Part shown: positions 35,101 through 45,600 of the stretch, piece by piece
Numbering within the stretch: position 1 is the stretch's first letter
Layout: every line of letters begins with the position of its first letter
Assembly (NCBI GenBank): GCA_950097015.1
Contig: CATNEN010000041.1
Location: forward strand, 1,839,501 to 1,903,500
From: Macrostomum hystrix
Taxonomy: Eukaryota > Platyhelminthes > Macrostomidae
Length of the DNA: 64,000 nucleotides
Reading direction: 5' to 3'
The notes under the pieces: model-generated
Database searches by the model: none
Seen by the model: the letters and a program-made list of their open reading frames with translations, nothing else
Told to the model about the DNA's origin: nothing
Translations under genes and position numbers: made by a program

Positions 35101-36724
35101 GCCTCACTCCTCTCCCTTTCCCTTTGCCTCACTCCTCTCCCTTTCCCTCTGCCTCACTCCTCTCCCTTTCCCTCTCCTCACTCCTCTCCCTTTCCCTCTG
35201 CCTCACTCCTCTCCCTTTCCCTCTGCCTCACTCCTCTCCCTTTCCCTCTGCCTCACTCCTCTCCCTTTCCCTCTGCCTCACTCCTCTCCCTTTCCCTCTG
35301 CCTCACTCCTCTCCCTTTCCCTCTGCCTCACTCCTCTCCCTTTCCCTCTGCCTCACTCCTCTCCCTTTCCCTCTGCCTCACTCCTCTCCCTTTCCCTCTG
35401 CCTCACTCCTCTCCCTTTCCCTCTGCCTCACTCCTCTCCCTTCCCTTTGCCTCACTCCTCTCCCTTTCCCTCTGCCTCACTCCTCTCCCTTTCCCTCTCT
35501 GCCTCACTCCTCTCCCTTTCCCTCTGCCTCACTCCTCTCCCTTTCCCTCTGCCTCACTCCTCTCCCTTTTCCCTCTCCTCACTCCTCTCCCTTTCCCTCT
35601 GCCTCACTCCTCTCCCTTTCCCTCTGCCTCACTCCTCTCCCTTTCCCTCTGCCTCACTCCTCTCCCTTTCCCTTTGCCTCACTCCTCTCCCTTTCCCTCT
35701 GCCTCACTCCTCTCCCTTTCCCTCTCCTCACTCCTCTCCCTTTCCCTCTGCCTCACTCCTCTCCCTTTCCCTCTGCCTCACTCCTCTCCCTTTCCCTCTG
35801 CCTCACTCCTCTCCCTTTCCCTCTGCCTCACTCCTCTCCCTTTCCCTCTGCCTCACTCCTCTCCCTTTCCCTCTGCCTCACTCCTCTCCCTTTCCCTCTG
35901 CCTCACTCCTCTCCCTTTCCCTCTGCCTCACTCCTCTCCCTTTCCCTCTGCCTCACTCCTCTCCCTTTCCCTCTCCTCACTCCTCTCCCTTTCCCTCTGC
36001 CTCACTCCTCTCCCTTTCCCTCTGCCTCACTCCACCCCCTTCCCTGTCCTCACTCCTCCACCCTTCCCTCTGCCTCACTCCTCCCCCCTTCCCTCTGCCT
36101 CACTCCTTCCCCTTCCCTCTGCCTCACTCCTCTCCCCTCTCTCCCGTTCTACCTTTCCCAGCTCTTTTCCCTAATCTTTCTTCACCTTCTCCCCAGAATA
36201 TTTCGCTTGCCTCTCATCCTTCTTTCCTGCTGTCCTCTTCCTCTTCTGTCTCTCACTGACCCTATCTTGACCTTGCCTATTAATTTTGCTGAACTCTCCC
36301 CTCCCTACCTTTCTCTCCCTTCGCAGTCTCTGAAGAATCCCACAGAGCTGTTTTATATCAATGCTTTTGCAGTCCAGCTCATTCCTCCTGCCCGCCTTTG
36401 CCCCGCAGCACGGAGATGATGCACCTGCCCTTCCAGGCGGTGGAGGGCCACCTGGCCTACGTGTCGCCGCTGCTGACTGCGGACGAGGACCCCGAAAGCC
36501 AGTTGGACTCGTTCAGCCGCCTGGTGCACGAGCAGTTCATCGGGTCGCGCCGGGTCAAATGCCAGGTGGTGTACTTTAACGATGTCAGCCAGCCGTGCGT
36601 GTACTTATACACCCGCGAGTCCCAGGCCGAGCCCTGGCGCTGCCTGCAGGAGGATCTGGTGGCCGCCGGCATCGCCCAGTGGTTCGCAGTGCCCCGCGTG
36701 CCGCCCCAGCTGCCGCAGGCGTGA
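23108..36724 (+). CDS. AKAP1: AKAP1-like KH and Tudor domain protein
   Basis: Four exons, 23108-23597, 24100-24227, 30986-31314 and 36409-36724, keep phase and give 420 residues. A KH domain spans exons 1-2, with FLIPNKLGGSMVGTRGRNI carrying the GxxG loop (GTRG) and VNCVKIALQVIKKRFPEL as its last helix. An extended Tudor domain spans exons 3-4 (VGALVDVNV..., FVQQPTHPSYHHL, WYRAIIADVY, LDWGGYERMPV, then LPFQAVEG and a final GIAQWF). This single KH plus Tudor order matches AKAP1, which anchors PKA and mRNAs at the mitochondrial surface. The visible N terminus is low-complexity. I see no membrane anchor or clear PKA-binding helix, and human AKAP1 is more than twice as long. An in-frame TAA at 23048 upstream supports the ATG at 23108. 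TDRKH is the alternative, but it has two KH domains. Confidence 0.85.
23690..23822. repeat. 21-bp minisatellite, AKAP1-like intron 1
   Basis: About six units with core cccatctcctctctcacatt, nearly pure pyrimidine on the sense strand. It begins about 90 bp after the exon 1 donor. Confidence 0.9.
24508..24905. repeat. ~32-bp minisatellite, AKAP1-like intron 2
   Basis: About 12 moderately diverged units contain gggtaataatgaccgatcaa followed by acacctgttaga. It starts about 280 bp after the exon 2 donor at 24228. Confidence 0.92.
25440..26605. repeat. 19-bp polypyrimidine minisatellite with higher-order structure
   Basis: About 61 units of tcccctctcatctcctatc lie on the sense strand of AKAP1-like intron 2. 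Three unit types (ccctctc, cccactc, cctctctc) occur in patterned order. The marker cctctctcat at 25804 recurs at 26203, with the same succession of unit types after it, giving a 399-bp (21-unit) block duplication. The long open frame here is a by-product. Confidence 0.96.
27236..28180. repeat. 18-bp minisatellite, AKAP1-like intron 2
   Basis: About 51 units of agatagatgaggcagggc, with variants gatcag, gataag, gatggg, gcaggac and gcagggt/gcagggaa. It is open without stops on the minus strand, giving a spurious Leu/Ser/Pro-rich frame. Confidence 0.96.
28181..29934 (+). other. Single-copy part of AKAP1-like intron 2
   Basis: About 1.7 kb of mixed-composition unique DNA between two arrays. A short gacagacagacagagctgag run is at about 28630. 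No exon with convincing family similarity was seen, although a missed small exon cannot be excluded. Confidence 0.4.
29936..30222. repeat. 16-bp minisatellite, AKAP1-like intron 2
   Basis: About 17 units of acttcacaatccccag, with variants acgatcc, aatcacc, aatcccttg and one-base deletions. It is the last array before the Tudor exon, which starts 760 bp later. Confidence 0.93.
31345..31808. repeat. 21-bp minisatellite, AKAP1-like intron 3
   Basis: About 20 units of gtgggttgtcatatctaaca plus g, alternating gtgggtt/gtggatt over part of the array. One unit is broken by an unrelated insert at about 31411-31438. It begins about 30 bp after the Tudor exon donor at 31315, and each unit contains aacag|gtgg. 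Confidence 0.95.
32370..33236. repeat. 16-bp minisatellite, AKAP1-like intron 3
   Basis: About 53 units of ctacactacccaatgt. Variants tgcactac and aacactac are scattered through an otherwise nearly perfect array. All three forward frames are open through it. Confidence 0.97.
33240..34030 (+). other. Single-copy part of AKAP1-like intron 3
   Basis: About 0.8 kb of unique, moderately GC-rich sequence between two arrays. No exon is recognised. Confidence 0.4.
34050..36150. repeat. 25-bp polypyrimidine minisatellite, 2.1 kb
   Basis: About 80 units contain cactcctctccctttccctc plus tgcct. Periodic variants lack two bases (ctcctcactcc) or carry tttgcct. C and T make up over 90% of the sense strand, and the pyrimidine tract continues to about 36340, just before the last AKAP1-like exon. 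A very long open frame here reads Leu/Pro/Ser/Phe only and is an artefact. Confidence 0.97.
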
Positions 36725-37019
36725 CCTCGGGTGACCCCAGTAGCTGAGCCCTGATCCTCAGGTGCTTATATATTCAATCGCTTTACCTGGCCTGCTAAAC
36801 AGTCTGAATTTATTTATCGTTTTTCTATTTCTATGGTGACATTTTCATAAATTAGTGTTTTTTCTGGGCTGATATTTTGACCACCTAGTGTTGTCAATCT
36901 ATTAGATATGAGATTTTTGACAGTTTATTTATCTCTTCGATATTTTCAAGTTTCTGTGTGGGATTTCAAAGATTCTGTCTCACCCAATATGAGATTTTAA
37001 GAATTATATTTTATCTGGG

Positions 37020-37265
37020 GTGAGATTTTGAGAACCAAAAAACTATATAGTGCGAGATTTTGAGAACCCATTACAATCTAGGGTGATATTGTGAGAATCC
37101 AGTACAATCTAGGGTGAGATTTTAAGAATCCAGTACAATCTAGGGTGAGATTTTGAGAATCCAGTACAATCTAGGGTGAGATTTTAAGAATCCAGTACAA
37201 TCTAGGGTGAGATTTTGAGAATCCAGTACAATCTAGGGTGAGATTTTGAGAACCAATCTAGTTTG
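37020..37265. repeat. 31-bp tandem repeat, AKAP1-like 3' flank
   Basis: About seven units contain tagggtgagattttgagaat followed by ccagtacaatc. It lies about 300 bp after the AKAP1-like stop codon. The gggtgagatt core is shared with the 58-60 kb array. Confidence 0.92.
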
Positions 37266-38440
37266 AGACATCGAGTTGTTATCCAGTGTGGTGGCGGCTG
37301 CTGCAGGCCAGGAAACATTTTGCACTCGCTCATTATTCAGTCATTCTTGCGCACCCCAACCCCAGACTTGTTCACCCATCTGCTTTCTAATCATCCTAAG
37401 ATGCTTTTTGGTTTTAACAAATGTCTTTAGCTAAATTTTTTTTATTCTTATCGGTCTAATTTCTCGTTTCACTCTTTTTGTTGCTACTGCGTGTTTTTTT
37501 CGTTTGCTTGTGAGTTTATCAGTGTGTTTATCCGTTAGTTTATGAGTTTATCAGTGTGTTTATTCTTTTGTTTATGAGTTTATCAGTGCGTTTATCTGCA
37601 TTTGCCGCCTAACCCAAGCTTATGATTTAAGCCCATTGCTCTGAATTATGGAATATTATCTATTTTCTAATCAATTTATTCAATTCTTATCTATTTAAAT
37701 GTGTTGTATTTGTCTGTAACCATGGTGACGGATGTTTATATCTATTTATTTTGCTGTCTGTTTACCCTAGCGCATTGGTGTTAAGCTTGTCCATTGTGTG
37801 CCTGTCCAGATGGCGTCAATATTTCATTATTATCCGCCTTTTATATCGCCTCACTAATGCTGAAAATGTCCTTACCGCTCTACCGACTGCCGATTAGCAG
37901 TAGCATGCTGCGAATTCTAGCTGTCATTTCTGATTTCACATTAATTGCATTGCCGAGTGGCACTGATTTAGTTGATCGCATATTGGAAAGTTTGAGCACT
38001 ATTAATGCCTCAGACTCGCATTCTTAAACATGCTCCCCCACCTGGCTAGCTTTAACTTCCTTTGTTACCTTCCTTTGTCTGCTTTCCTAGGTTTGAGCCT
38101 ATGCTGATAAAACACTCACGGCTTTTGTAATTCTAATCCGAACCGCAATGCAAATCGTTTCCAGGAGTTGCCGGCTACTCAAGCTCATTTTTTAGCTTTC
38201 AAGTGAATTTTATCAATCGCGCGCTGATTTCATTACTAACCAAGCTTTATTCAAGTAGTACAATGTGACATTTGTTTGACATTTTTCTATGCTTCGGGAC
38301 GTTCTTACCTACTTTGTTGCTTTATGACTGAATCACATGAACAGTTTAAGCACATCTTTGAGTCCTGTATATTCAAAACGGATGAAAATATGGTGCCAAC
38401 TCTAGGCATGGGCATAAAGCAAAAGCATAGTTTAAGCCCA
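37266..38440. other. AT-rich intergenic spacer
   Basis: Spacer between convergent genes. Three loose copies of gtttatgagtttatcagtgt lie at 37508-37600. Otherwise I see no gene or RNA. Confidence 0.4.
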
Positions 38441-38444
38441 TTTC

Positions 38445-38562
38445 TGAGCATAGTTTTGAGTATAGTTTTGAGCACACTTTTGAGCATAGTTTTCAGCACA
38501 CTTCTAAGCCTAGTTTTCAGCACACTTCTAAGCATAGTTTTGAGCACGCTCCGAGTATAATT
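38445..38562. repeat. Degenerate ~11/22-bp tandem repeat
   Basis: Iterations of gagcatagttt and gagcacacttt alternate irregularly over about 115 bp. Confidence 0.85.
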
Positions 38563-38944
38563 TTAGCACTATCGTTGTTGCCAGTTGCTTTAACCACTTT
38601 TTCAATTATTGCTTCAGTGATTTGTGTTTCTGCTTTTGCGCAATTTATTTTCTGTTGCGAGTGGCTTCATTGAATTTTCGGTAAATCCGCAAGCCTCAGT
38701 GGGTTCGTGTTTCTGTCTGCAATGGGCAATCCTGCATTCTTGTATACAGTCTCGCTGCACCAGCTTTTTCATGCTGTTTATCTCCCAGTTTTTTGGGGTC
38801 TTCGCTGTAACCCAGACTTGTATGTCTTCTTCTATTTTTTGGGCTCCTCAGGGAGTCACCGCTTGAAGTTTTTTCTCTCCTGTGCCTGATCCATTGGTGG
38901 GGAGGCCCCCACTGCAATCGAAATAGGAAATTCCCCATCTGGAG

Positions 38945-40290
38945 ATTTTCCCAGTCAGTAGCGCATACCACTGAGTAGTATAGTTGGGATCTGCAGTCAG
39001 TAGCACATAACACTGAGTAGTATAGCTGGGATCTGCAGTCAGTAGCACATAACACTGAGTAGTACAGCTGGGATCTGCAGTCAGTAGCACATAACACTGA
39101 GTAGTATAGCTGGGATCTGCAGTCAGAAGCACATACCACTGAGTAGTATAGCTGGGATCTGCAGTCAGTAGCACATACCACTGAGTAGTATAGCTGGGAT
39201 CTGCAGTCAGTAGCACATACCACTGAGTAGTATAGCTGGGATCTGCAGTCAGTAGCGCATACCACTGAGTAGTATAGCTGGGATCTGCAGTCAGTAGCAC
39301 ATAACACTGAGTAGTATAGCTGGGATCTGCAGTCAGTAGCACATAACACTGAGTAGTATAGCTGGGATCTGCAGTCAGTAGCACATAACACTGAGTAGTA
39401 TAGCTGGGATCTGCAGTCAGTAGCACATACCACTGAGTAGTATAGCTGGGATCTGCAGTCAGTAGCGCATACCACTGAGTAGTATAGCTGGGATCTGCAG
39501 TCAGTAGCACATAACACTGAGTAGTATAGCTGGGATCTGCAGTCAGTAGCACATAACACTGAGTAGTATAGCTGGGATCTGCACTCAGTAGCACATACCA
39601 CTGAGTAGTATAGCTGGGATCTGCAGTCAGTAGCACATAACACTGAGTAGTATAGCTGGGATCTGCAGTCAGTAGCGCATACCACTGAGTAGTATAGCTG
39701 GGATCTGCAGTCAGTAGCACATAACACTGAGTAGTACAGCTGGGATCTGCAGTCAGTAGCACATAACACTGAGTAGTATAGCTGGGATCTGCAGTCAGAA
39801 GCACATACCACTGAGTAGTATAGCTGGGATCTGCAGTCAGTAGCACATACCACTGAGTAGTATAGCTGGGATCTGCAGTCAGTAGCACATACCACTGAGT
39901 AGTATAGCTGGGATCTGCAGTCAGTAGCGCATACCACTGAGTAGTATAGCTGGGATCTGCAGTCAGTAGCACATAACACTGAGTAGTATAGCTGGGATCT
40001 GCAGTCAGTAGCGCATACCACTGAGTAGTATAGCTGGGATCTGCAGTCAGTAGCACATACCACTGAGTAGTATAGCTGGGATCTGCAGTCAGTAGCACAT
40101 AACACTGAGTAGTATAGCTGGGATCTGCAGTCAGTAGCACATAACACTGAGTAGTATAGCTGGGATCTGCAGTCAGTAGCACATAACACTGAGTAGTATA
40201 GCTGGGATCTGCAGTCAGTAGCACATACCACTGAGTAGTATAGCTGGGATCTGCAGTCAGTAGCACATAACTACTGAGCAGTATAGGGGA
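38945..40290. repeat. 42-bp minisatellite with 672-bp higher-order repeat
   Basis: About 31-32 units contain gagtagtatagctgggatct followed by gcagtcagtagcacataacact. Rare variants agtacagc (39061, 39733) and agtcagaagc (39121, 39793) recur exactly 672 bp apart, which is 16 units. The order of the common variants agrees over several units after them. Unit length divisible by three leaves two long minus-strand open frames, which are not genes. Confidence 0.97.
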
Positions 40291-40574
40291 TCGGATAAGA
40301 GCGTTAGCCACTTCCTTTTACGTGCTTGAGCCTCTATAGTAAAGAGCTCATATTTTCCCACGGTGTCTTCTAAATGCCTAAATTGTTTATTTCGAATTGA
40401 TTTCTCACTCCCTAAACTACTACCGACCGCCCTGATTACAAGTACTATGCGTAGCACATGCTTTACTTTAGCGCACCCTCTAGTGTTCAATTGTACAAAC
40501 ATTTTGAGACTAACAAAATTTTGGAAAGTAAAAATATTGTGTTTAAACTATTTTCCTCGCCTCTTTTTGCCCCT

Positions 40575-40745
40575 CAGGTGTGGTGTCACTGCTACTGCTA
40601 GTAGTGAGGCATGCCAGTGCTGTCACTGCTACTGCTAGTAGTGAGGCATGCCAGTGCTGTCACTGCTACTGCTAGTAGTGAGGCATGCCAGTGCTGTCAC
40701 TGCTACTGCTAGTAGTGGGGCATGCCAGTGCTGTCACTGCTACTA
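40575..40745. repeat. 37-bp tandem repeat
   Basis: About 4.5 nearly identical units contain tgtcactgctactgctagta followed by gtgaggcatgccagtgc, intergenic. Confidence 0.95.
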
Positions 40746-41167
40746 CATGAGTTGACTAATGCATCTGCCTCCCATTTCATCCCTACTCACCCTATTGTTT
40801 CTATGGCAACTGAAAATTCGATTCGGCATCATTTTTGTTCCCGAAATTTCAGTCACACTCAGCGGCTTTTATCCCACAGTGTTTTCTGTTTTCCTTTGTT
40901 TTTTTCTGCTTTGCAAAGAAAGAGAATCCTCCCTATACTACTGTCAGCGGCTGAGAAACTCCGTGCTCTGCTTGGCGTTGGTGCGGGTTAGTTGAGTGTC
41001 TCCTGTCTTTTATGGCTAAATTTTTTTCAAGCAAAAATTATATTTTTAAAGCAGTTTTTTCTGTGAGTGAAAATTGAAATTCCAAAAATCGATTTTTTCG
41101 TTTCAAAACAAAATTCGAAATGTCTTTGGCCTTCGTAATTTGATTGCCTGTCTTCTGCTTTGGGAAT

Positions 41168-41385
41168 GTAAGATTCAGTCAGTGGGAGTAGGAGATTCAG
41201 TCAGTGGGAGTAGGAGATTCAGTCAGTGGGAGTAGGAGATTCAGTCAGTGGGAGTAGGAGATTCAGTCAGTGGGAGTAGGAGATTCAGTCAGTGGGAGTA
41301 GGAGATTCAGTCAGTGGGAGTAGGAGATTCAGTCAGTGGGAGTAGGAGATTCAGTCAGTGGGAGTAGGAGATTCAGTCAGTGGCA
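41168..41385. repeat. 22-bp tandem repeat
   Basis: About ten virtually identical units of gattcagtcagtgggagtag plus ga. Perfect identity suggests a recent origin. Confidence 0.95.
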
Positions 41386-41734
41386 GTTGCCGCCACAGCT
41401 TGATTCCGCGGTGAGGCCACATTCATTTCAAGCGCAGCAGGGCTTGTCGTGCAATTTACGCCCTTGAGGGCCAACCTCCAAGGCACAGTGAAGTGTACAC
41501 TGCCTGACGATGAGAAAGTCAGGGCAGATGTACGCACCTGTGTGAGTGTGTGCCTGCGTACAGTATCTGTGTGCGTGTGTGCGCAGGAGTCAGCGAAATG
41601 GGCAGAATTGCCTCCTCGCTGGCTGCAGGTCTAGTGTCACCAAATGATGTGCCATTGCCCTCAGCCCTCCTGCCCACAGCCCTTGTTATTATTTCCCGGA
41701 TAAAGAAAATATTCTGGCTCAGCCGGGGCTCAGG

Positions 41735-41885
41735 TCCTAGCCCCTAAGCCTAGCCCTAACCCTAGCCCTAACCCTAGCCCTAACCCTAGCCCTAACCCTA
41801 GCCCTAAGCATAGCCCTAACCCTAGCCCTAACCCTAGCCCTAACCCTAGCCCTAACCCTAGCCCTAAGCCTAGCCCTAACCCCAA
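41735..41885. repeat. Interstitial telomere-like repeat
   Basis: About 12 units of the 12-mer CCCTAACCCTAG, with three CCCTAAGC variants. It is the metazoan telomere hexamer (TTAGGG on the other strand) alternating with a one-base variant, CTAGGG. It lies far inside unique sequence, so it is an interstitial array and not a chromosome end. Confidence 0.93.
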
Positions 41886-42013
41886 AGCCGGTAAATCAGC
41901 TAAAATGACAAACAGTGGAGCAGGGGCTGCAGCGGAGACACGTCAGTCCTTTGTCGGTCAAGTTGGATCAAAATCAGCGCCAGCTCAGTCTGTCTGCGCT
42001 GGCTTAATAAGGC

Positions 42014-42019
42014 TTTATT
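42014..42019 (-). terminator. Candidate polyadenylation signal for TRPM2-like gene
   Basis: AATAAA on the minus strand (tttatt on plus), about 630 bp downstream of the channel stop codon at 42649. It is a plausible 3' UTR end. Confidence 0.35.
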
Positions 42020-42648
42020 TAGTAAAATAAATCATTCCAATGATAGACGGAGTAGTCATTTAGAATGTGCTCACAAGAATTGTTAAATAAAAAGCAATAC
42101 TCTTTCTATTAAAACTCAAAGTTAAGACTAAGCAGTTCTTAGTTTTTTTAGTTTAGTGCACGAGGCACTTCAGTGAGTTGCCCCGATGACAGGTGAGGCA
42201 ACTTCGACGGTAAGTTACACAGTTAAAGCTGTTTGAAGTGCAAAAAAGAGATCTTGTTCAGGTAGAGTCGCACAGCAGTAGCAGAAGAAATACAATCTAA
42301 TAAGTAGGTAGACTAATTTTACAGCTTCACACTGCGAGATTTCCTCCTCAAAGAAAAGTAGAAGAGATATAAAGAATGATGCAAAAGCCTCAGAAATATT
42401 ATCACGTGTTGGTATAGTATTTAGTCAGCAACCAATTATAACAATATATATTTTCAGTGCAAGAAGATCTTAACAATTGCAGATAGAAATAAGCTCAAGT
42501 ATTGGGAGAATGAGAAAAACTGTAGAAATATTCAGCTGTTTGAAGCGTTGGTAAGTACATGTTTGTTTGTTGGTTTGTTTGTTTGTTTCGGCTCTAAGCT
42601 CTTCAGCAGTGGATTCACATCCAGACTGCTCTACTGCCTTGCGGCCTG

Positions 42649-45600
42649 TCAGTAGTACGCATTGCGCATCTGAATCAGCTTCTCCAGGCAGCGCCAGTGG
42701 CCGGGCGGGAATTTGGCCTCCGACTTGTGCGACAGCTCCGTCCAGCGAGGACGGCACTTCGGGTCCAGCTGCGGGCGGCGCGGGCGGAGAACTTGAGGTA
42801 ACAGTCAGCACCTGCTCTCACCGCACTCACTATCCCACTCCAGCACCTACACACTGGATGTGTCTCAGACACCTCCTGTCTGCGGACTGTCCATCAGGTA
42901 TTATCTATGGACTCTCAACCAGAACTTGTCTATGGACTCTCGACTAGAACTTGTCTATGGACGACCCCGCGGACTCTCACCTTGAGCCGCACGCCGTCCC
43001 ACAGCCCGCCGGACTCGTCGTGCAGGCAGAAGGCGCGCAGCTCCAGCCAGGCGTTGTCCGTGTTCCTCTCATCGTCCAGGTAGGCGCCACCGAATCCGGC
43101 GCCGGCAGCCCGGGCGGCCTCGGACAGTCCCGACGCCGCCGCCTCCGGGACAGTCAGCTGAGCATCGGCCAGCAGCTGGCCACAGTCTGCGTCGATGGGC
43201 AGGCGACGTGCCGGCAGCTCCGGAGCTCTGTAGCCGCCGTCGTCCGCAGCTGGCAGCGCCAGGAGCTCCAAGGCGCGCTTGCCGCGGCGCTCCCGCTCCG
43301 ACCAGCGGGTGACGAGCAGCAGGACGCGGTGGTTCGGGCCCCAGGCCGGCAGGCGGCCGCGGCCCGACAGTCCAGTTCGCCCGGCCGGGTTCAACGGACG
43401 GCCGGTGCCCGCCTCCAGGCCGTAGGGGGCGCCGGTCAGGCTGCGGCGTTCCGTGCCGCTGGCCACATCGAACGAGTTGAAGGCCAGCCTGCGGGCGGAG
43501 CGAGTGGATTTAGACTCATCCACACCTCCTACCTGCTCTCCGATCCTCAGAACGGTCCTCATTCAAATATCGAAAGATCCCAGTAAAGCACAAAGGATCC
43601 TAGATCTCAGATCCCAAATCATAGATCTCAGATACCAGAAATCAGCTCCCCCACATTCCCCACACAGACCCCAGATCCCCTGACCATAGATCCCCTGACC
43701 CCAGATCCCTTGACCCCAGATCCCCTGACCCCAGATCCCCTGACCCCAGATCCCCTGACCCCAGATCCCCTGACCCCAGATCCCCTGACCCCAGATCCCC
43801 TGACCCCAGATCCCCTGACCCCAGATCCCCTGACCCCAGATCCCCTGACCCCAGATCCCCTGACCCCAGATCCCACCCAGAGTTCCCATGTCGGCCCCAG
43901 AAGATCCCAAGTTCTCCTTACCCCTTCGGATCGTCGCCGTCGACTTTTCCGTCTGCCTCGCCCTCCAGCGGGTCCGTGCTGAAGTCATGCGGCCGGTAGC
44001 CTCCGGGCAGGTCGACGGTCCAGTTCAGCTGCTCTGGTCGCAGCGGCAGCCGCTCCGGACCGCCAGGACCCAGATATGGCGACGTTAGCGCCAGCGAATG
44101 TCCCGGAGCTCCTCCGCTGCCAACGTTGCCACCACCACTGCCGCCGCGCCTGCTGAATGACGGCTCCATGGACTCGCCGTCGCCTTCGGGCTCGCGGGAT
44201 CGGCTGTGGCCGGTCCGCTTGCGGTGGCCCGGAGAGCCTGCAGGCAGTGGGGGCTCGGCTGCTCAGGCATTTGTTATTTGTCCCCTGCCTTACAGTGGGA
44301 CTTTACCGGCTGGCAAATCATCGCCACCAGTTATACATTTGTCTCCTCACTAGCTAGAAAGTTTTCTAGCTAACTAGTTTTCTAATCAGAAAGAGGGAAG
44401 AGAGAACTAGATTAAACTGAACGAAGTAAACAAGAGGAGTGCAGAAAAAGGAGTGAATCAGGGGGTGGATCACAGCGATGAAGCTACACAAGAAAAGAAG
44501 AAGCGTTTCTTTCCGAATTGTTTTTGTTTCTTTGCAAGTAATCGAAATAGATCACTCGCCAAGCAGTTACGCAGAATTTAGTTACGAATGAACCTACTAC
44601 AAGTAGTGCACATAGCTTTACGAAGCTGAGAACTGAGAAATTCTCTGCAAAGTCGCGCATCACACTGCAAACAAAATGAGCCAGCCACAACTTACCTCCA
44701 GCTCCGGCGCTGTCGGTCGCGGCCTTCAGAGCCTGAACAGCGGTCAGCAGGCTGGCCAGGGTGTTGGTCACATTCTCGAACTGGCGATGGCGGTGGGGGC
44801 GGGTGAGGATATGCTCAGAGGGTGAAGAGTACTTAGAAATCGGATCAGCCAATCAGAAGGATGCGCAGCCTCACCTTGCCCTCCAGACGGCTGATTCTGT
44901 CAGCGACCTCCGGCGACATTTTCGCCACGACCGCCTGAGGCTGCTGCGGAGTCTGCGGCGGCGGCGGCGGCGGCAACGCCGCCAACGGCTGGGAGCCGCC
45001 CGATGTCGAAGTTGCGGCGATGACAGTGGGCTGATGGTCGACTTTCTTGGAAATGGCGGACAGCCTGGAAAATTTTGTGGATCGAGTGGTTTTAGTTTTG
45101 AGATCAGGAATTCGGGAAGAATCTGGGATTCGGGAAGAATCTGGGATTCGGGAAGAATCTGGGATTCGGGAAGAATCTGGGATTCGGGAAGAATCTGGGA
45201 TTCGGGAAGAATCTGGGATTTGGAAAGAATCTGGGATTTATCACTGACTGGTCGTTGCACTTCCTCAGGATGTGAGCCTCGGTCTCGCTGCTGGCCTTCT
45301 TAATTCGGCGTGTCAGCTCCAGGATGTGCAGGCACTCCCAGTTCTTCAGCTGCCGATCAACAGACTCAGAGAATCGGTGCTCTGTGATAATGATAAAGCA
45401 ACGGGCTACTTTCCGATATGTATCGAAAAAAAGTTTCGAAGCTACTGTAAAGCTAGTAAAAGAGTCTCCAAGGAATAATGTGTTGCATTTCGAGCCAATT
45501 GATCTCTTGCTTTTCAAGCATTCAAAAATATTGCAACCGATATGTATCGAAATTCCCCGTTAGCAGTCAATTTTAAGAACCAGACGATATGTATCGAAAT

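Noticed and set aside
33952-36174. Very long plus-strand open frame (740 codons) and overlapping ones
   Set aside because: It is the 25-bp CT array read as protein (only Leu, Ser, Pro, Phe and a few others). It lies wholly inside an AKAP1-like intron and is open in several frames.
38696-40311. Two minus-strand frames of about 500 codons with Tyr/Cys-rich repeats
   Set aside because: They translate the 42-bp array in two frames. There is no signal peptide, non-repeat domain or splice context.
41735-41885. True telomere
   Set aside because: Unique sequence and genes lie on both sides, and the repeat is a 12-bp alternating variant only 150 bp long.
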